Shown one piece after another: positions 8,307 through 16,908 of a stretch of DNA of 28,713 bases. Location of the stretch: positions 1-28,713 of the forward strand of contig CAZAOK010000045.1 of assembly GCA_964486725.1 (NCBI GenBank), given 5' to 3'. The notes below the pieces were generated by a model. That model saw nothing but the letters and a program-made list of their open reading frames with translations. It made no database searches and was not told the origin of the DNA. The position numbers and the translations under genes were made by a program. Every line of letters begins with the position of its first letter. Position 1 is the first letter of the stretch. The stretch comes from M55B154 sp964486725 (GTDB lineage: Bacteria > Spirochaetota > UBA4802 > UB4802).

Positions 8307-8504
8307 TTACTTATTATCCTTAATTTTTACTTTTTGCTCAATCACCAGTTCACCCTTGTAATGTCCGCATTCAGAACATACACGGTGCGGCATGACATAC
8401 GCTCCACAGGATGGGCACGGCCTGAGATTTGGCTTACCGATTGCGTGATGCGACTGACGCATTCTGGATTTTGATTTAGATTTTCTTCTTTTTGGTACAG
8501 CCAC
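8307..8504 (-). CDS. rpmF: Ribosomal protein bL32
   Basis: A 65-residue zinc-ribbon protein of the large ribosomal subunit. The N-terminus MAVPKRRKSKSKSRMRQSHH is typical of the family. The four zinc ligands are all present as Cys30, Cys33, Cys43 and Cys46 (CPSCG...CSECG), so this is the zinc-binding form. The start has GAGG about 7 bases upstream. The rpmF-acpP order is common because ribosomal and fatty acid genes are often linked here; the usual intervening plsX and fab genes are absent. Confidence 0.98.
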   Translation of the reverse strand: MAVPKRRKSKSKSRMRQSHHAIGKPNLRPCPSCGAYVMPHRVCSECGHYKGELVIEQKVKIKDNK

Positions 8505-8565
8505 GGTTCTACCTCATTTATCTTAGTAATATGATTATTTCAGTTTAAAAAACCTGCTTCTTTTT

Positions 8566-8615
8566 CACGGAAAAATAAGTTATGTCCGTGTATAATCGCG
8601 ATTTGATATTGTCAA
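8566..8615 (-). promoter_or_regulatory. Likely rpmF promoter with a start-site hairpin
   Basis: On the minus strand a perfect TTGACA (8615-8610), just past the TPR gene stop, is followed after 15 bases by TATACA (8594-8589). Transcription would begin near 8582. An inverted repeat CACGGA/TCCGTG (8590-8585 and 8571-8566, 13-base loop) covers that point. No T-run follows, so it is not a standard terminator; it could be an operator or a 5' leader stem. Confidence 0.45.
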
Positions 8616-8621
8616 GTTAAA

Positions 8622-9326
8622 TTACTCGGCAATATCTTCATGTGCGCCAAGTAATAACAACCTGTTCTTTGAACTTTTTGCGAAAAAAGACTGTGGAAAC
8701 TCTGACATCACTTTTTTATAATACTCTCTTGCCTTGAATATATTTTTTTCTTTCTGATACATTCGGCCAAGATTATAATACACCTGGTCCATCAGGTAAC
8801 TATCATCATAGTCCTTTTCAAGAATAGAATACAGATCAAGGGCTTTTTTGAAATCACCAAGATGCTCACTCGAAATAGCAGCCTGCTGATAAGCCAGGGG
8901 AGTAAAGAATGAAGATGAATTATCCGCGAATCGCAGAAAATACTTCCTGGCCTCTTTATACATGTTTTCATTATAATACAGGGTACCAATAATATAATAC
9001 CCATTTTCGTTTACATATCCCCAGTACGAGGAATCAATAATTTCATTGAGCTTTTCAACAGTTTTTTCAAGATTTTTCTGCCTGTCAGCAGGACTGTCAA
9101 CATATGATTGACGGTATTCATCAAGAACCGTTTCGAATTCAACAAGGTTTTTGTCAGCATCACTTTTTATATAAACGATAGACACGGTAATCAGGATAAT
9201 ACCAAGAATCAAACCGGTAAAACTGTAGAGAACCAGCCTGCGATGAGATTTCACAAATTCGAGCACCGCCATCAAGCCCCGTTCTACTACATTGCGCTGA
9301 ATTTTTATTTCTCTGCCATTTGCCAT
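8622..9326 (-). CDS. Membrane-anchored TPR protein (YfgM-like layout)
   Basis: A 234-residue protein with a short basic cytoplasmic N-terminus, one strong membrane segment at about 30-53, and then TPR-like repeats to the end (clear at about 110-140, 145-175 and 180-215). The layout, one helix followed by an extracytoplasmic TPR domain of about 180 residues, is that of YfgM/TPR_21-type proteins, which act near the Sec translocon and outer-membrane assembly in proteobacteria. Assignment to that family is not certain. It lies 28 bases after rpsA on the same strand, so it is probably cotranscribed. The start at 9326 has AGGT about 8 bases upstream. Confidence 0.8.
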   Translation of the reverse strand: MANGREIKIQRNVVERGLMAVLEFVKSHRRLVLYSFTGLILGIILITVSIVYIKSDADKNLVEFETVLDEYRQSYVDSPADRQKNLEKTVEKLNEIIDSSYWGYVNENGYYIIGTLYYNENMYKEARKYFLRFADNSSSFFTPLAYQQAAISSEHLGDFKKALDLYSILEKDYDDSYLMDQVYYNLGRMYQKEKNIFKAREYYKKVMSEFPQSFFAKSSKNRLLLLGAHEDIAE

Positions 9327-9354
9327 ATCAATTACCTGAAGATTTTTTTATTTT

Positions 9355-11031
9355 TTACTGGTCGAGTTTAATCTTAACCATGTCACCAAGAGTTACCTTT
9401 CCGGGACTCGTCTGGTCAAGTATCTTCTTAAGTTCTTCTTTTTCAGCAATCTTGTCATAGTGCTTAATACTTAAAGATAACCTCTTTTTTTCAACATCTA
9501 CATCAAGTACTACGGCATTCACCTTGTCACCGGTTGAGAAGTAATCTTCAAGGTCATCAATCTTGTTGGATGAAACTTCAGATATATGCACAAGCCCTTC
9601 AACATCATCGTTATCCAGTTTTACGAAAAGGCCGAAGGACACAATACTTGTTACTTCACCTGAGATAACTGTTCTTGGCGGATACTTCTCAGCGATTGCC
9701 TCCCAGGGAGACCTTGTCAACTGCTTCATTCCACAGGCAATTTTCATTTCTCTTTTATTTATATCTATAATTTTAAATTCCACCTCATCACCTTCATTAA
9801 ATAGTGATGAGAGATCCTTGATATTCTCATCCCATGAAACATCTGAAATATGGATGAGGCCGTCTATATCATCTTCAAGCTCTACGAACATACCGAAATT
9901 TACAATTTTTTTAACCGGACGGGTTAATACAGTACCCACGGGAAAACGCTCATCAACAGTATTCCATGGATTAGGTGTAAGTTGTTTTATACCAAGAGAA
10001 AGTTTTCTTTCAGGTTCGTTTATACCCTGAATCACTACTTCAATATCTTCACCCTTGCGGTAAAGGTCTTTTGGGTTTTCATTGCGTTTTGTCCATGAAA
10101 GATCAGACGCACTCACGAAACCTTCAATACCATCTTCAATCTCTACGAACATACCGAAATTCGTGAGTGTGACAACTTTTCCCGTGACCCTGTCACCAAC
10201 ATTATACCGATCATTTATGGAAAGCCACGGGTCTTCACTAAGTTGTTTCAGTCCCAGTGATATCTTACCTTCTTCCCTGTTCATACCAAGGATTACAAAA
10301 TCGCGTTCTTCACCAACATTAATAATTTTCTTTTTCTTGAAAACTTTTTTCCATGATATATCATTACGATGCAGCAGGCCTTCTACCCCGCCAACATCGA
10401 CGAAAGCTCCAAAATCAACGAACTTGGTAATCTTACCTTTTATTATATCACCGACTTTATATTCGCTTTCCAGCTTATCCCAGATTTTCTTTTCTTCTTC
10501 ATCAATATAATCCCGTCGTGAAAGGATTACCGATTTTTTCTTTTTATCCACGTTTCTGATTTTAAACCAGGCAGAGGGTTGTCCATTTTGCGTCTTTCTC
10601 ATCCTGACATCCGCGCATTGTGAAAATGGGAGAAAAGCCTCAATAATGTCACAATCAACTATCAGCCCCTTCTGCACACTGGTTTTCACCGACCCATTAA
10701 TAACATTGTTTCCCTGTCCATACCATTCAAGAAATTCCTGCCATTTCTTTTCTTTTTCAGCTGCTTCCATTGAGAATACATACATACCATCGATCAACCT
10801 TTTGTTGACCAGCATGATCTCGATCATATCCCCTACTTCAGGTGGGGTAGAGAATTCTTCCAGGCTTATCCTGCCATCTGATTTAGTGCCCACATTCACA
10901 TAGGCAAACTCATTATCAATGGTGACCACTTCACCACGATATATTTTATCTAGTTCTACAGTATCAACCGTAGAGTTGATTACATGCTCCATTGTGAACC
11001 CATCATCATTTTTTTCAGTAAAATGTTCCAT
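9355..11031 (-). CDS. rpsA: Ribosomal protein bS1
   Basis: RNA-binding protein of the small subunit that helps unfold and recruit mRNAs. About six S1 (OB-fold) domains follow one another. The last four carry nearly identical blocks of the type VDFGAFVDV-GVEGLLH--D-SW, each ending with a K-SLG-KQL-PW motif; the first two are more divergent, as is usual for S1. I place the start at ATG 11031 (558 residues) because AGGTGA stands 5 bases before it. The longer frame from GTG 11040 would put that ribosome binding site inside the gene. The frame is preceded by cmk on the same strand, the classic cmk-rpsA pairing. Confidence 0.96.
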   Translation of the reverse strand: MEHFTEKNDDGFTMEHVINSTVDTVELDKIYRGEVVTIDNEFAYVNVGTKSDGRISLEEFSTPPEVGDMIEIMLVNKRLIDGMYVFSMEAAEKEKKWQEFLEWYGQGNNVINGSVKTSVQKGLIVDCDIIEAFLPFSQCADVRMRKTQNGQPSAWFKIRNVDKKKKSVILSRRDYIDEEEKKIWDKLESEYKVGDIIKGKITKFVDFGAFVDVGGVEGLLHRNDISWKKVFKKKKIINVGEERDFVILGMNREEGKISLGLKQLSEDPWLSINDRYNVGDRVTGKVVTLTNFGMFVEIEDGIEGFVSASDLSWTKRNENPKDLYRKGEDIEVVIQGINEPERKLSLGIKQLTPNPWNTVDERFPVGTVLTRPVKKIVNFGMFVELEDDIDGLIHISDVSWDENIKDLSSLFNEGDEVEFKIIDINKREMKIACGMKQLTRSPWEAIAEKYPPRTVISGEVTSIVSFGLFVKLDNDDVEGLVHISEVSSNKIDDLEDYFSTGDKVNAVVLDVDVEKKRLSLSIKHYDKIAEKEELKKILDQTSPGKVTLGDMVKIKLDQ

Positions 11032-11082
11032 AATAATCACCTGCGTTAATACTGAGTAGATACGTTATCAAAGCACGCACCA

Positions 11083-11110
11083 AGTATCTATACCCATTCT
11101 GAAGCGTCAA
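11083..11110 (-). promoter_or_regulatory. Possible rpsA promoter
   Basis: In the 143-base cmk-rpsA gap the minus strand has TTGACG (11110-11105), 16 bases, then GATACT (11088-11083). The first element matches the consensus at 5 of 6 positions and the second at 4 of 6. It would give rpsA its own transcript with a leader of about 45 bases. The rest of the gap is AT-rich with no hairpin terminator. Confidence 0.35.
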
Positions 11111-11183
11111 TGATTTTGCAATTAAAATTTAAATATTCACCAGGTATACATAAATCACACCAACAAAACCCGGCCAATAATAA

Positions 11184-11861
11184 TTAATATATCTCATTTA
11201 TCATTTCACACAACATTGTAACTACTTCATCGCGCGAATGATTTGAAGTATCAAGGTAATGGGCATCTTTAGCCTTTTTGAGAGCACCGAAGGGACGGTT
11301 TTCATCCTGCGTATCACGAAGGATAATCTGTGATTTGATTGAGTTTACGTCAACATCTTTTCCTTTTTCAGTGTACTCTAATGCTCTTCTCCTGGTTCTC
11401 TCGTCAACTGAAGCATCAAGGTATACTTTTAACGTGGCATCTGGAAATACAACAGTGCCGATGTCCCTTCCATCGATAATTATTGAATTATCAGCTGCCC
11501 ATGATCGGATATAATTATTAACAAAATCCCGTACAACCTTTTGATCAGACACTATGCCAATATTTGCGGCTATTTTTTCTGTGCGTATGTCTTCTGAAAC
11601 ATCAACCCCGTTTAGAAATGTCGTACAGGTAGCATCATCGTTATATCGCTGTTTTAGACTGATTTCATCAATAATCGAGGAAAAATCAAGATCATCAACC
11701 ACCTTCCCTCTTGTGCGTATGATATGGAGGGTTACCGCCCTGTAAAGGGCACCTGAATCGACATATTTAAGACCTGACCGTAATGCTACCTCCCTGGCAA
11801 CACTGCTTTTACCCGAACCGGCTGGTCCATCCACCGCTACAATTATTCCATCGATACTCAC
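11184..11861 (-). CDS. cmk: Cytidylate kinase
   Basis: Phosphorylates CMP and dCMP with ATP. The 225-residue sequence opens with the P-loop DGPAGSGKSS (11-20), then DSGALYRAVT (35-44), the nucleotide-binding DGRDIGTVVFPDA and the lid Arg-rich RTRRRALE, all in family order. The start is GTG at 11861, which overlaps the tyrA stop as GTGA, with GGAGG about 4 bases upstream. Translation is therefore probably coupled to tyrA. It sits between the aromatic genes and rpsA. In many bacteria aroA lies beside cmk, but aroA is not in this window. Confidence 0.96.
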   Translation of the reverse strand: MSIDGIIVAVDGPAGSGKSSVAREVALRSGLKYVDSGALYRAVTLHIIRTRGKVVDDLDFSSIIDEISLKQRYNDDATCTTFLNGVDVSEDIRTEKIAANIGIVSDQKVVRDFVNNYIRSWAADNSIIIDGRDIGTVVFPDATLKVYLDASVDERTRRRALEYTEKGKDVDVNSIKSQIILRDTQDENRPFGALKKAKDAHYLDTSNHSRDEVVTMLCEMINEIY

Positions 11862-12727
11862 CGGTCCTCCATACTGAACCTGTAATCACGTGCCTTTTTA
11901 AAATGATTCCAGGATTCTTCCCTGGCAGTATTTCTTCCCATCTGTTTTCGTACTTCTGACAGTAAATCCATGTATTGATCAAGAACAGTAATGATATGTT
12001 TTTTATTTAATGAAACAATATCAGCCCACAAATCAGGGTTACCGCCAGCCAGGCGGGTCATGTCTTTTAATCCATTCCCTGAAAATGCCAGGTATGAAGC
12101 GTTCCCATCTGTATCACTATCACCAAGATATTCCATCAGGCAAGAAGATAAAAGATGCGGCAAATGACTCGTTCTGGCGACCATTACATCATGTGCCTCG
12201 GCATCTGCAATTACCGTATTACCACCCAACCATCTCCAGAATTCTTCGATCTTTTTGATATCATCCTTTTCATTCTTCTCGTATGGTGTTAAAATAACAG
12301 AGGCGTTTTCCAGTATATTACCCTGGCTGTAGCTATACCCTGACTTTTCTGAGCCGGCCATTGGATGACATCCAATAAATCTTTTGGCATTCTGATGGGG
12401 GTATATTGACTGGCAGATACCCTGTTTCACACTACCCACGTCAATAACCAGCGTATCATCACCAAGATTTTCATCATCAAGTATGTGTAAAATAATATCT
12501 ATGGAGGCAAGCACCGGGGTAGCCACAATAACCAGGTCTACATCCTTGACATGTATGGTACCGATGGTTCCATATACATCAATCACCCCGTCATTCTTTG
12601 CCTCACGCAATACATCCTGGTTTCTGCCATACGCTGAAATCACCGTATCAGGTGACAATTCTTTAACCTTTCTGCAGATAGACCCGCCAAGCAGGCCAAG
12701 CCCTACAACTGCCATGCTCCTTATCAT
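11858..12727 (-). CDS. tyrA: Prephenate dehydrogenase (TyrA family)
   Basis: Oxidatively decarboxylates prephenate to 4-hydroxyphenylpyruvate on the way to tyrosine (or acts on arogenate; the sequence alone cannot decide). The NAD(P)-binding GLGLLGGS is at 9-16. The substrate-binding HPMAGSEKSGY block follows in the middle, and a helical dimerisation domain fills the C-terminal half. At 289 residues it has neither a fused chorismate mutase nor an ACT domain, so tyrosine feedback, if any, must act elsewhere. ATG at 12727 overlaps the aroF stop as ATGA; AGGGA lies about 7 bases upstream. Confidence 0.94.
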   Translation of the reverse strand: MIRSMAVVGLGLLGGSICRKVKELSPDTVISAYGRNQDVLREAKNDGVIDVYGTIGTIHVKDVDLVIVATPVLASIDIILHILDDENLGDDTLVIDVGSVKQGICQSIYPHQNAKRFIGCHPMAGSEKSGYSYSQGNILENASVILTPYEKNEKDDIKKIEEFWRWLGGNTVIADAEAHDVMVARTSHLPHLLSSCLMEYLGDSDTDGNASYLAFSGNGLKDMTRLAGGNPDLWADIVSLNKKHIITVLDQYMDLLSEVRKQMGRNTAREESWNHFKKARDYRFSMEDR

Positions 12728-13743
12728 GAATAGATATCCCTGCCAAGGGCTTTAGCAATCAAACCCAGTTTTTCCCGCAAATCCACCAGCTGATCAAAAT
12801 CAATAGTCTGTTGTCCGTCAGAAAAGGCGTCTTCAGGATTTGGGTGCGCTTCAACCATTATACCATCTGCTCCTGCAGCCACGTAAGCCATTGCTGCCGC
12901 GGGCACATAATCCTTCAAGCCAACGGCATGACTGGGATCGCACAATACGGGAAGATGACTGAGCGACTTCAATACAGGTACGGCCCCTACATCAAGCGTG
13001 TTCCTGGTAATATCCTCAAAGGTTCGTATCCCCCTGGGACAAAGAATAACATCCTTGTTACCATAAGAAAGTATATATTCCGCCGACATAAGAAACTCGT
13101 TTATCTTGGCACTCATGCCCCTTTTCAGCATTACGGGTTTATTGATGGTACCCAGTTCTTTGAGAAGGTTGAAATTCTGCATATTGCGGGTTCCAACCTG
13201 CAATACATCCGCGTATTCCGCCACAAGTTCCACGTCCCTCGGGTCCATAACCTCGGTCACGATTGGTAGACCTGTTTCCTGCCTGGCCGCGGCCAGGAAT
13301 TTCAGCCCATCCGACCCATATCCCTGAAAGGAATATGGTGAAGACCTGGGCTTATATGCACCGGCCCTGAAAAGTACCGCACCCGCCTTTTTAGCCATAA
13401 TGGCGTGTTCGATTACCTCTTTTTCCCCTTCAACAGCACAGGGACCGGCTACCAGGACAACGTTTTTGCCACCAATTTCCACATCACCAACACGTATTAC
13501 GGTTATATCTGGATGGGTTTCCTTACTTGCCAGCTTGTATGGACGCATGATGGGCTTTACCGACTCAACACCCGATATAGCTTCTAATGGCTGTTCACGA
13601 ATAATATCTTCATCACCAATTACGGTAATAATTGTTCGATACTGTCCGGTTGATACATGTGGCTGCATATCAAGAGATTTAATCTTCTCGACTATATGTT
13701 GAATTTCATCCTCTGTTACCTGCGGTTTAAGAACAATAATCAT
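12724..13743 (-). CDS. aroF: DAHP synthase, Thermotoga-type with N-terminal regulatory domain
   Basis: Condenses phosphoenolpyruvate with erythrose 4-phosphate, the first step of aromatic amino acid synthesis. Residues 1-70 form a small ferredoxin-like domain like that of the Thermotoga maritima enzyme, which there binds tyrosine or phenylalanine for feedback control. The TIM barrel follows. Recognised blocks include AGPCAVEG, KPRSSPYSFQG, QVGTRNMQN, KRGMSAKINEF, CDPSHAVG, MVEAHPNP and AFSDGQQTID; these supply the expected Cys, His, Glu and Asp metal ligands. Length (339) is normal. ATG at 13743 has GGAG about 5 bases upstream. It stands between pheA and tyrA. Confidence 0.96.
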   Translation of the reverse strand: MIIVLKPQVTEDEIQHIVEKIKSLDMQPHVSTGQYRTIITVIGDEDIIREQPLEAISGVESVKPIMRPYKLASKETHPDITVIRVGDVEIGGKNVVLVAGPCAVEGEKEVIEHAIMAKKAGAVLFRAGAYKPRSSPYSFQGYGSDGLKFLAAARQETGLPIVTEVMDPRDVELVAEYADVLQVGTRNMQNFNLLKELGTINKPVMLKRGMSAKINEFLMSAEYILSYGNKDVILCPRGIRTFEDITRNTLDVGAVPVLKSLSHLPVLCDPSHAVGLKDYVPAAAMAYVAAGADGIMVEAHPNPEDAFSDGQQTIDFDQLVDLREKLGLIAKALGRDIYS

Positions 13744-13769
13744 GGATACTCCACTCCTTGTATCTTGTT

Positions 13770-13792
13770 ATTATATGGTGATTATTCATCAC
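13770..13792 (-). promoter_or_regulatory. Possible aroF promoter with operator-like inverted repeat
   Basis: In the 96-base pheA-aroF gap the minus strand has a perfect -10, TATAAT (13775-13770). Directly upstream, in the -10/-35 spacer, is an inverted repeat GTGAT/ATCAC (13792-13788 and 13782-13778, 5-base centre). No good -35 is seen. A regulated internal promoter for aroF-tyrA-cmk would fit. Confidence 0.35.
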
Positions 13793-13839
13793 AATTCTTT
13801 ATGGGAATGTGACCCTTCAAAATCAAGTAAAAAAACGAT

Positions 13840-14901
13840 CTATGCGGGTGTATGGGGTACCATCTGATAAGAGCCCAGTATCTTGAGAAAAATTGTTTCT
13901 TCTTTCATTTTTTCAAGTGTAGCCCTGATAAGTTCTTCATCACGGTGCCCGATAAAGTCAATGAAGAAATTATACTCCCACATTTTCTTCTTGTCCGGGC
14001 GTGATTCTATTTTTGTCATATTAATACCAGAATCGGCAAATGGTCGAAGAAGATTATACAGGGCACCGGGACGATCTTTTAGCGCGCAGACAATTGAAGT
14101 CTTATCATTACCCGTAACAGGATTCTCCTTTTTACCCAGTACAAGAAAACGGGTAAAATTCTGTCTTGAATCTTCAATACCGCTGACAAGCACATTCAGG
14201 TTATAAAGCCTTGATGCAAGATTTGAAGCAATCGCGGCAGAGAACTTGTCCCACGCGGCTGTTTCGGCAGCCATGGCGGTTGAACTCACCGAGTTTAACT
14301 CGGCATTGGGCAGGTTTGTCCTCAACCAGGCTTTACATTGACCCAGTGGTTGCGGGTGTGAATAGATCTTTTTCACCTGGCCAATGTCATTGCACAGAGA
14401 AACCAGGCTGTATGTTATTCGCAAAAATTTCTCACTTACTATCTGAAGATCAGTTTCCATAAATTCGTCAAGGGTATATGTAACAGCCCCCTCTGTGCTG
14501 TTCTCAATTGGAACAACCCCGAAACGGGCCCTACCTGACTCCACCACGTTAAACACGTCTGATATGGTCTTCTGTGGAAGGGCTTCTACCTGGTCACCAA
14601 ATATTTCAAGTAAAGCGATATGAGTAAATGTACCAACGGGCCCGAGATATGCCACCTTGAAGGGATCAGCCTGCATATATACACCGGTTATCAGATCATT
14701 AAATACGCGGATAAGGGTATCCTTGTCCATCGTATCCGAACAAGTTTCTTCGATATGGCGGATAACGTCCATCCGCATAGAAAAAAGATCTTCTGTCCCC
14801 GAGGCTTCATCCCTCCCCTTTAATTCTTCAAGATACACCGCTTCCCATTCAGAAAGCATTTCAATGATTTTACTTTCAAGTTGTGTACGTTTACTGCCCA
14901 T
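13840..14901 (-). CDS. pheA: PheA: prephenate dehydratase with ACT domain and degenerate chorismate mutase-like N-terminus
   Basis: Converts prephenate to phenylpyruvate for phenylalanine. The dehydratase domain runs from VAYLGPVGTFTH (about 83) to the catalytic Thr250 in FTRF. An ACT domain (about 268-345) keeps the Gly-Ala-Leu (279-281) and ESRP (299-302) motifs that bind phenylalanine, so feedback inhibition is expected. In bifunctional P-proteins residues 1-80 are an AroQ chorismate mutase. Here the end of that domain can be aligned (about 39-75), but the usual front, with its Leu-Arg/Ile-Asp helix and the catalytic Arg and Lys, is not recognisable. ATG at 14901 has GAGGA about 5 bases upstream and is one base from the scpB stop. 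Confidence 0.93.
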   Translation of the reverse strand: MGSKRTQLESKIIEMLSEWEAVYLEELKGRDEASGTEDLFSMRMDVIRHIEETCSDTMDKDTLIRVFNDLITGVYMQADPFKVAYLGPVGTFTHIALLEIFGDQVEALPQKTISDVFNVVESGRARFGVVPIENSTEGAVTYTLDEFMETDLQIVSEKFLRITYSLVSLCNDIGQVKKIYSHPQPLGQCKAWLRTNLPNAELNSVSSTAMAAETAAWDKFSAAIASNLASRLYNLNVLVSGIEDSRQNFTRFLVLGKKENPVTGNDKTSIVCALKDRPGALYNLLRPFADSGINMTKIESRPDKKKMWEYNFFIDFIGHRDEELIRATLEKMKEETIFLKILGSYQMVPHTPA

Positions 14902-14902
14902 A

Positions 14903-15571
14903 TTATTCCTCGTCCCCGAAAGAAAATTCTTTTATTTCTGATAACCTGGGCAGATCAGATAATTTGTTCAACCCGAAATATCTCAGAAATTCATCAGTGG
15001 TACCATACGTGAGTGGTCTTCCGGGCAACTCTTTTCTGCCGACAGGTTTTACCAGGTTTTTTTTCATGAGGTTTGCGACCATCATACGTGACGACACCCC
15101 CCGCAACTCTTCAATCTCTGCCAGCATGATTGGCTGTCGATATGCTATGATGGACAAAGTTTCCAGCATCCCCCTGGATAACGTGTCGGTTTTCTTAAAC
15201 CCCATAACCCTGCGAATCGGCTCGGCATACTTTTTGCTGGTTATAAACTGAAAACCATTTGATATTTCCACAAGTTTGATTCCCCCATCCCGTTCTTCGT
15301 ATTCGTCCACCAGTGAATCAATTAAAATCCTGGTCTGCGTGGGATCGATTCCGAACTCCCTGGTAAAGAATGTGATGGGTAATGGCTCATTGGAAAGAAA
15401 TAATATGGCCTCAAAGATACCCTTTAATCTGTCTTCTTCAGATTCCTGGTCTCCCTGGTCGGCCTGATGCTCAACCATGTTATCATGTGAGGATTCTACA
15501 TCATTATCATCTTCGACAGGGGGATGACCTTCTTCTGATATTTCCTGAATATCCCTTTTCTGATCTTCCAT
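14903..15571 (-). CDS. scpB: Segregation and condensation protein B
   Basis: Winged-helix partner of ScpA that regulates the SMC condensin during chromosome segregation. The family core begins near residue 49 (GIFEAILFLSNEPLP) and includes the hallmark LETLSIIAYRQPIMLAEIEELRG and the second winged helix ending PLTYGTTDEFLRYFGL. In front is an extra acidic, Gln/Glu/Asp-rich stretch of about 45 residues, probably disordered. The ribosome binding site (GAGG) is unusually far from the chosen ATG at 15571, so the exact start is less sure. It follows scpA by 64 bases. Confidence 0.95.
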   Translation of the reverse strand: MEDQKRDIQEISEEGHPPVEDDNDVESSHDNMVEHQADQGDQESEEDRLKGIFEAILFLSNEPLPITFFTREFGIDPTQTRILIDSLVDEYEERDGGIKLVEISNGFQFITSKKYAEPIRRVMGFKKTDTLSRGMLETLSIIAYRQPIMLAEIEELRGVSSRMMVANLMKKNLVKPVGRKELPGRPLTYGTTDEFLRYFGLNKLSDLPRLSEIKEFSFGDEE

Positions 15572-15635
15572 TTTCTTTATTGGTACTTCCTCTTTATGCT
15601 AGCTTGGCAAAATGCTGTTACGGGATACGTATACA

Positions 15636-16397
15636 CTATCTTGATTCATTGCTAAATCGCCTGAAAATCCGTATATCCCCGAATGTGCGATGCTGCATCA
15701 GTTTTATAAGGCCGGTCTTGGCCATTTCCAGTATTGCCAGAAACGAGGCAACAATTTCCCCCCTTCCGGGTCTTTCTGAAAATATCTCGGAAAAGTGTAT
15801 CTGGTCACGATCATGCAGCTTATCAGTAATGAACCGTATCTTGTCGCTAACCAGTATTTCGTCAAATACTATTTCCCTGTCCTCTACCGTCTCCTGTGAG
15901 TCCAGCACTTTAACAAAGGCATTCAGAAGATCAAACAGGCTGACTTCCACAAGTACCGGGTCATCTTCATTATCAACCTGTGGATAATTGATCCTTGTAT
16001 ACGAATCAGATTGTATCTCAAACATATCCCACAGGGCCCTTGAGGCCTGTTGATACTTTTTGTACTCCAGTAGTTTCTGCACCAGCTCGGGGGGAAGTGG
16101 AGGAACGAAATATTCATCATCTATTTCCGCTCCAGGAAGCAGCACACGGGATTTATAAAATATCAATTCACTTGCCATAACAATAAAATCCATGGCGATA
16201 TTTACATTTAACTGTTCCATCAGTTTCAGGTACTGTAAGTACTGCTCGGTTATATCGGCAAGTGAAATCTCGGTGATATCAATTTTGGCTTTTTTTATTA
16301 ATGACCAGAGAAGGTCAAGAGGCCCTTCAAAATTGTCAATATGTATTATATATTTCTGATCAGTGACGCCCTGTTCAGTATTTCCATTTACTGCCAT
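15636..16397 (-). CDS. scpA: Segregation and condensation protein A
   Basis: Kleisin subunit that bridges the heads of the SMC dimer. The N-terminal SMC-binding motif is plain: IHIDNFEGPLDLLWSLIKKAKIDI, then ISLADITEQYLQYL and MASELIFYKSRVLLP. The C-terminal winged helix is present around residues 190-250 (FSEIF...FLAILEMAKTGLI). Length 253 is usual. It starts at 16397 without a clear Shine-Dalgarno. It is the first gene of a run through pheA, aroF, tyrA and cmk, and is separated from cheY by 151 bases in which I see no convincing terminator or promoter. Confidence 0.96.
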   Translation of the reverse strand: MAVNGNTEQGVTDQKYIIHIDNFEGPLDLLWSLIKKAKIDITEISLADITEQYLQYLKLMEQLNVNIAMDFIVMASELIFYKSRVLLPGAEIDDEYFVPPLPPELVQKLLEYKKYQQASRALWDMFEIQSDSYTRINYPQVDNEDDPVLVEVSLFDLLNAFVKVLDSQETVEDREIVFDEILVSDKIRFITDKLHDRDQIHFSEIFSERPGRGEIVASFLAILEMAKTGLIKLMQHRTFGDIRIFRRFSNESR

Positions 16398-16548
16398 ATC
16401 ATTATAGACCGGTTACCATTAATTATCTATTACATGAGCCGCACAGGATTGAACTGGTTTACGACATTATGTAAAGACGCCATAAATGACGCCTGTTATC
16501 ATAATCTAATTGTGTCGAACCTGCAGAAATGTTACCTGCGTTATTGTT

Positions 16549-16908
16549 TCAACTGAGTGCCTTTTCTGCAGCTTTCTGCAGCCTTTCAGGTGGGAATGGC
16601 TTAACAACAAAATCTTTAACACCTATCTTTATAGCCTTTGTTAAAAGATTTTCCTGTCCCAGGGCTGTCACCATTATAATGCGGGCCTGCGGATCAGTGT
16701 TAAGTATTTCTTCAGCTGCTTCAATACCATCCTTCTCTCGCATGGTAATATCCATTGTAACAAGATCAGGTTTTAGCTTCTTGTAGAGTTCTACGGCCTC
16801 CATGCCGTTTTCTGCTTCACCTATAACTTCATGTCCCTTGGGGACCAGGGCATCCTTCACAAGAGTCCGCATGAATTTTGCATCATCGACGACTAAGATT
16901 TTTGCCAT
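16549..16908 (-). CDS. cheY: CheY chemotaxis response regulator
   Basis: A 119-residue stand-alone receiver domain that, when phosphorylated by CheA, acts on the flagellar motor switch. The acidic pocket is Asp8-Asp9, the phosphoacceptor Asp53 (VTMDITM), the switch Thr81 and Lys103 before Pro-Phe. There is no output domain. Position next to cheB, cheA and cheW supports CheY over a generic receiver. Start at 16908 has GGAG about 8 bases upstream. A 132-base gap and a likely promoter separate it from cheB, so its level may be set independently. Confidence 0.94.
   Translation of the reverse strand: MAKILVVDDAKFMRTLVKDALVPKGHEVIGEAENGMEAVELYKKLKPDLVTMDITMREKDGIEAAEEILNTDPQARIIMVTALGQENLLTKAIKIGVKDFVVKPFPPERLQKAAEKALS

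Noticed and set aside
8646..8680. Terminator after the rpsA-TPR pair
   Set aside because: No inverted repeat with a T-run was found at the end of the TPR gene or in the first bases after its stop.
15382..15987. Plus-strand 201-codon frame opposite scpB/scpA
   Set aside because: Fully antisense to two well-conserved genes and their gap, with Ser/Leu-rich composition typical of shadows.
16476..16493. Terminator between cheY and scpA
   Set aside because: GACGCC occurs twice 12 bases apart, but as a direct, not inverted, repeat with no T-run.
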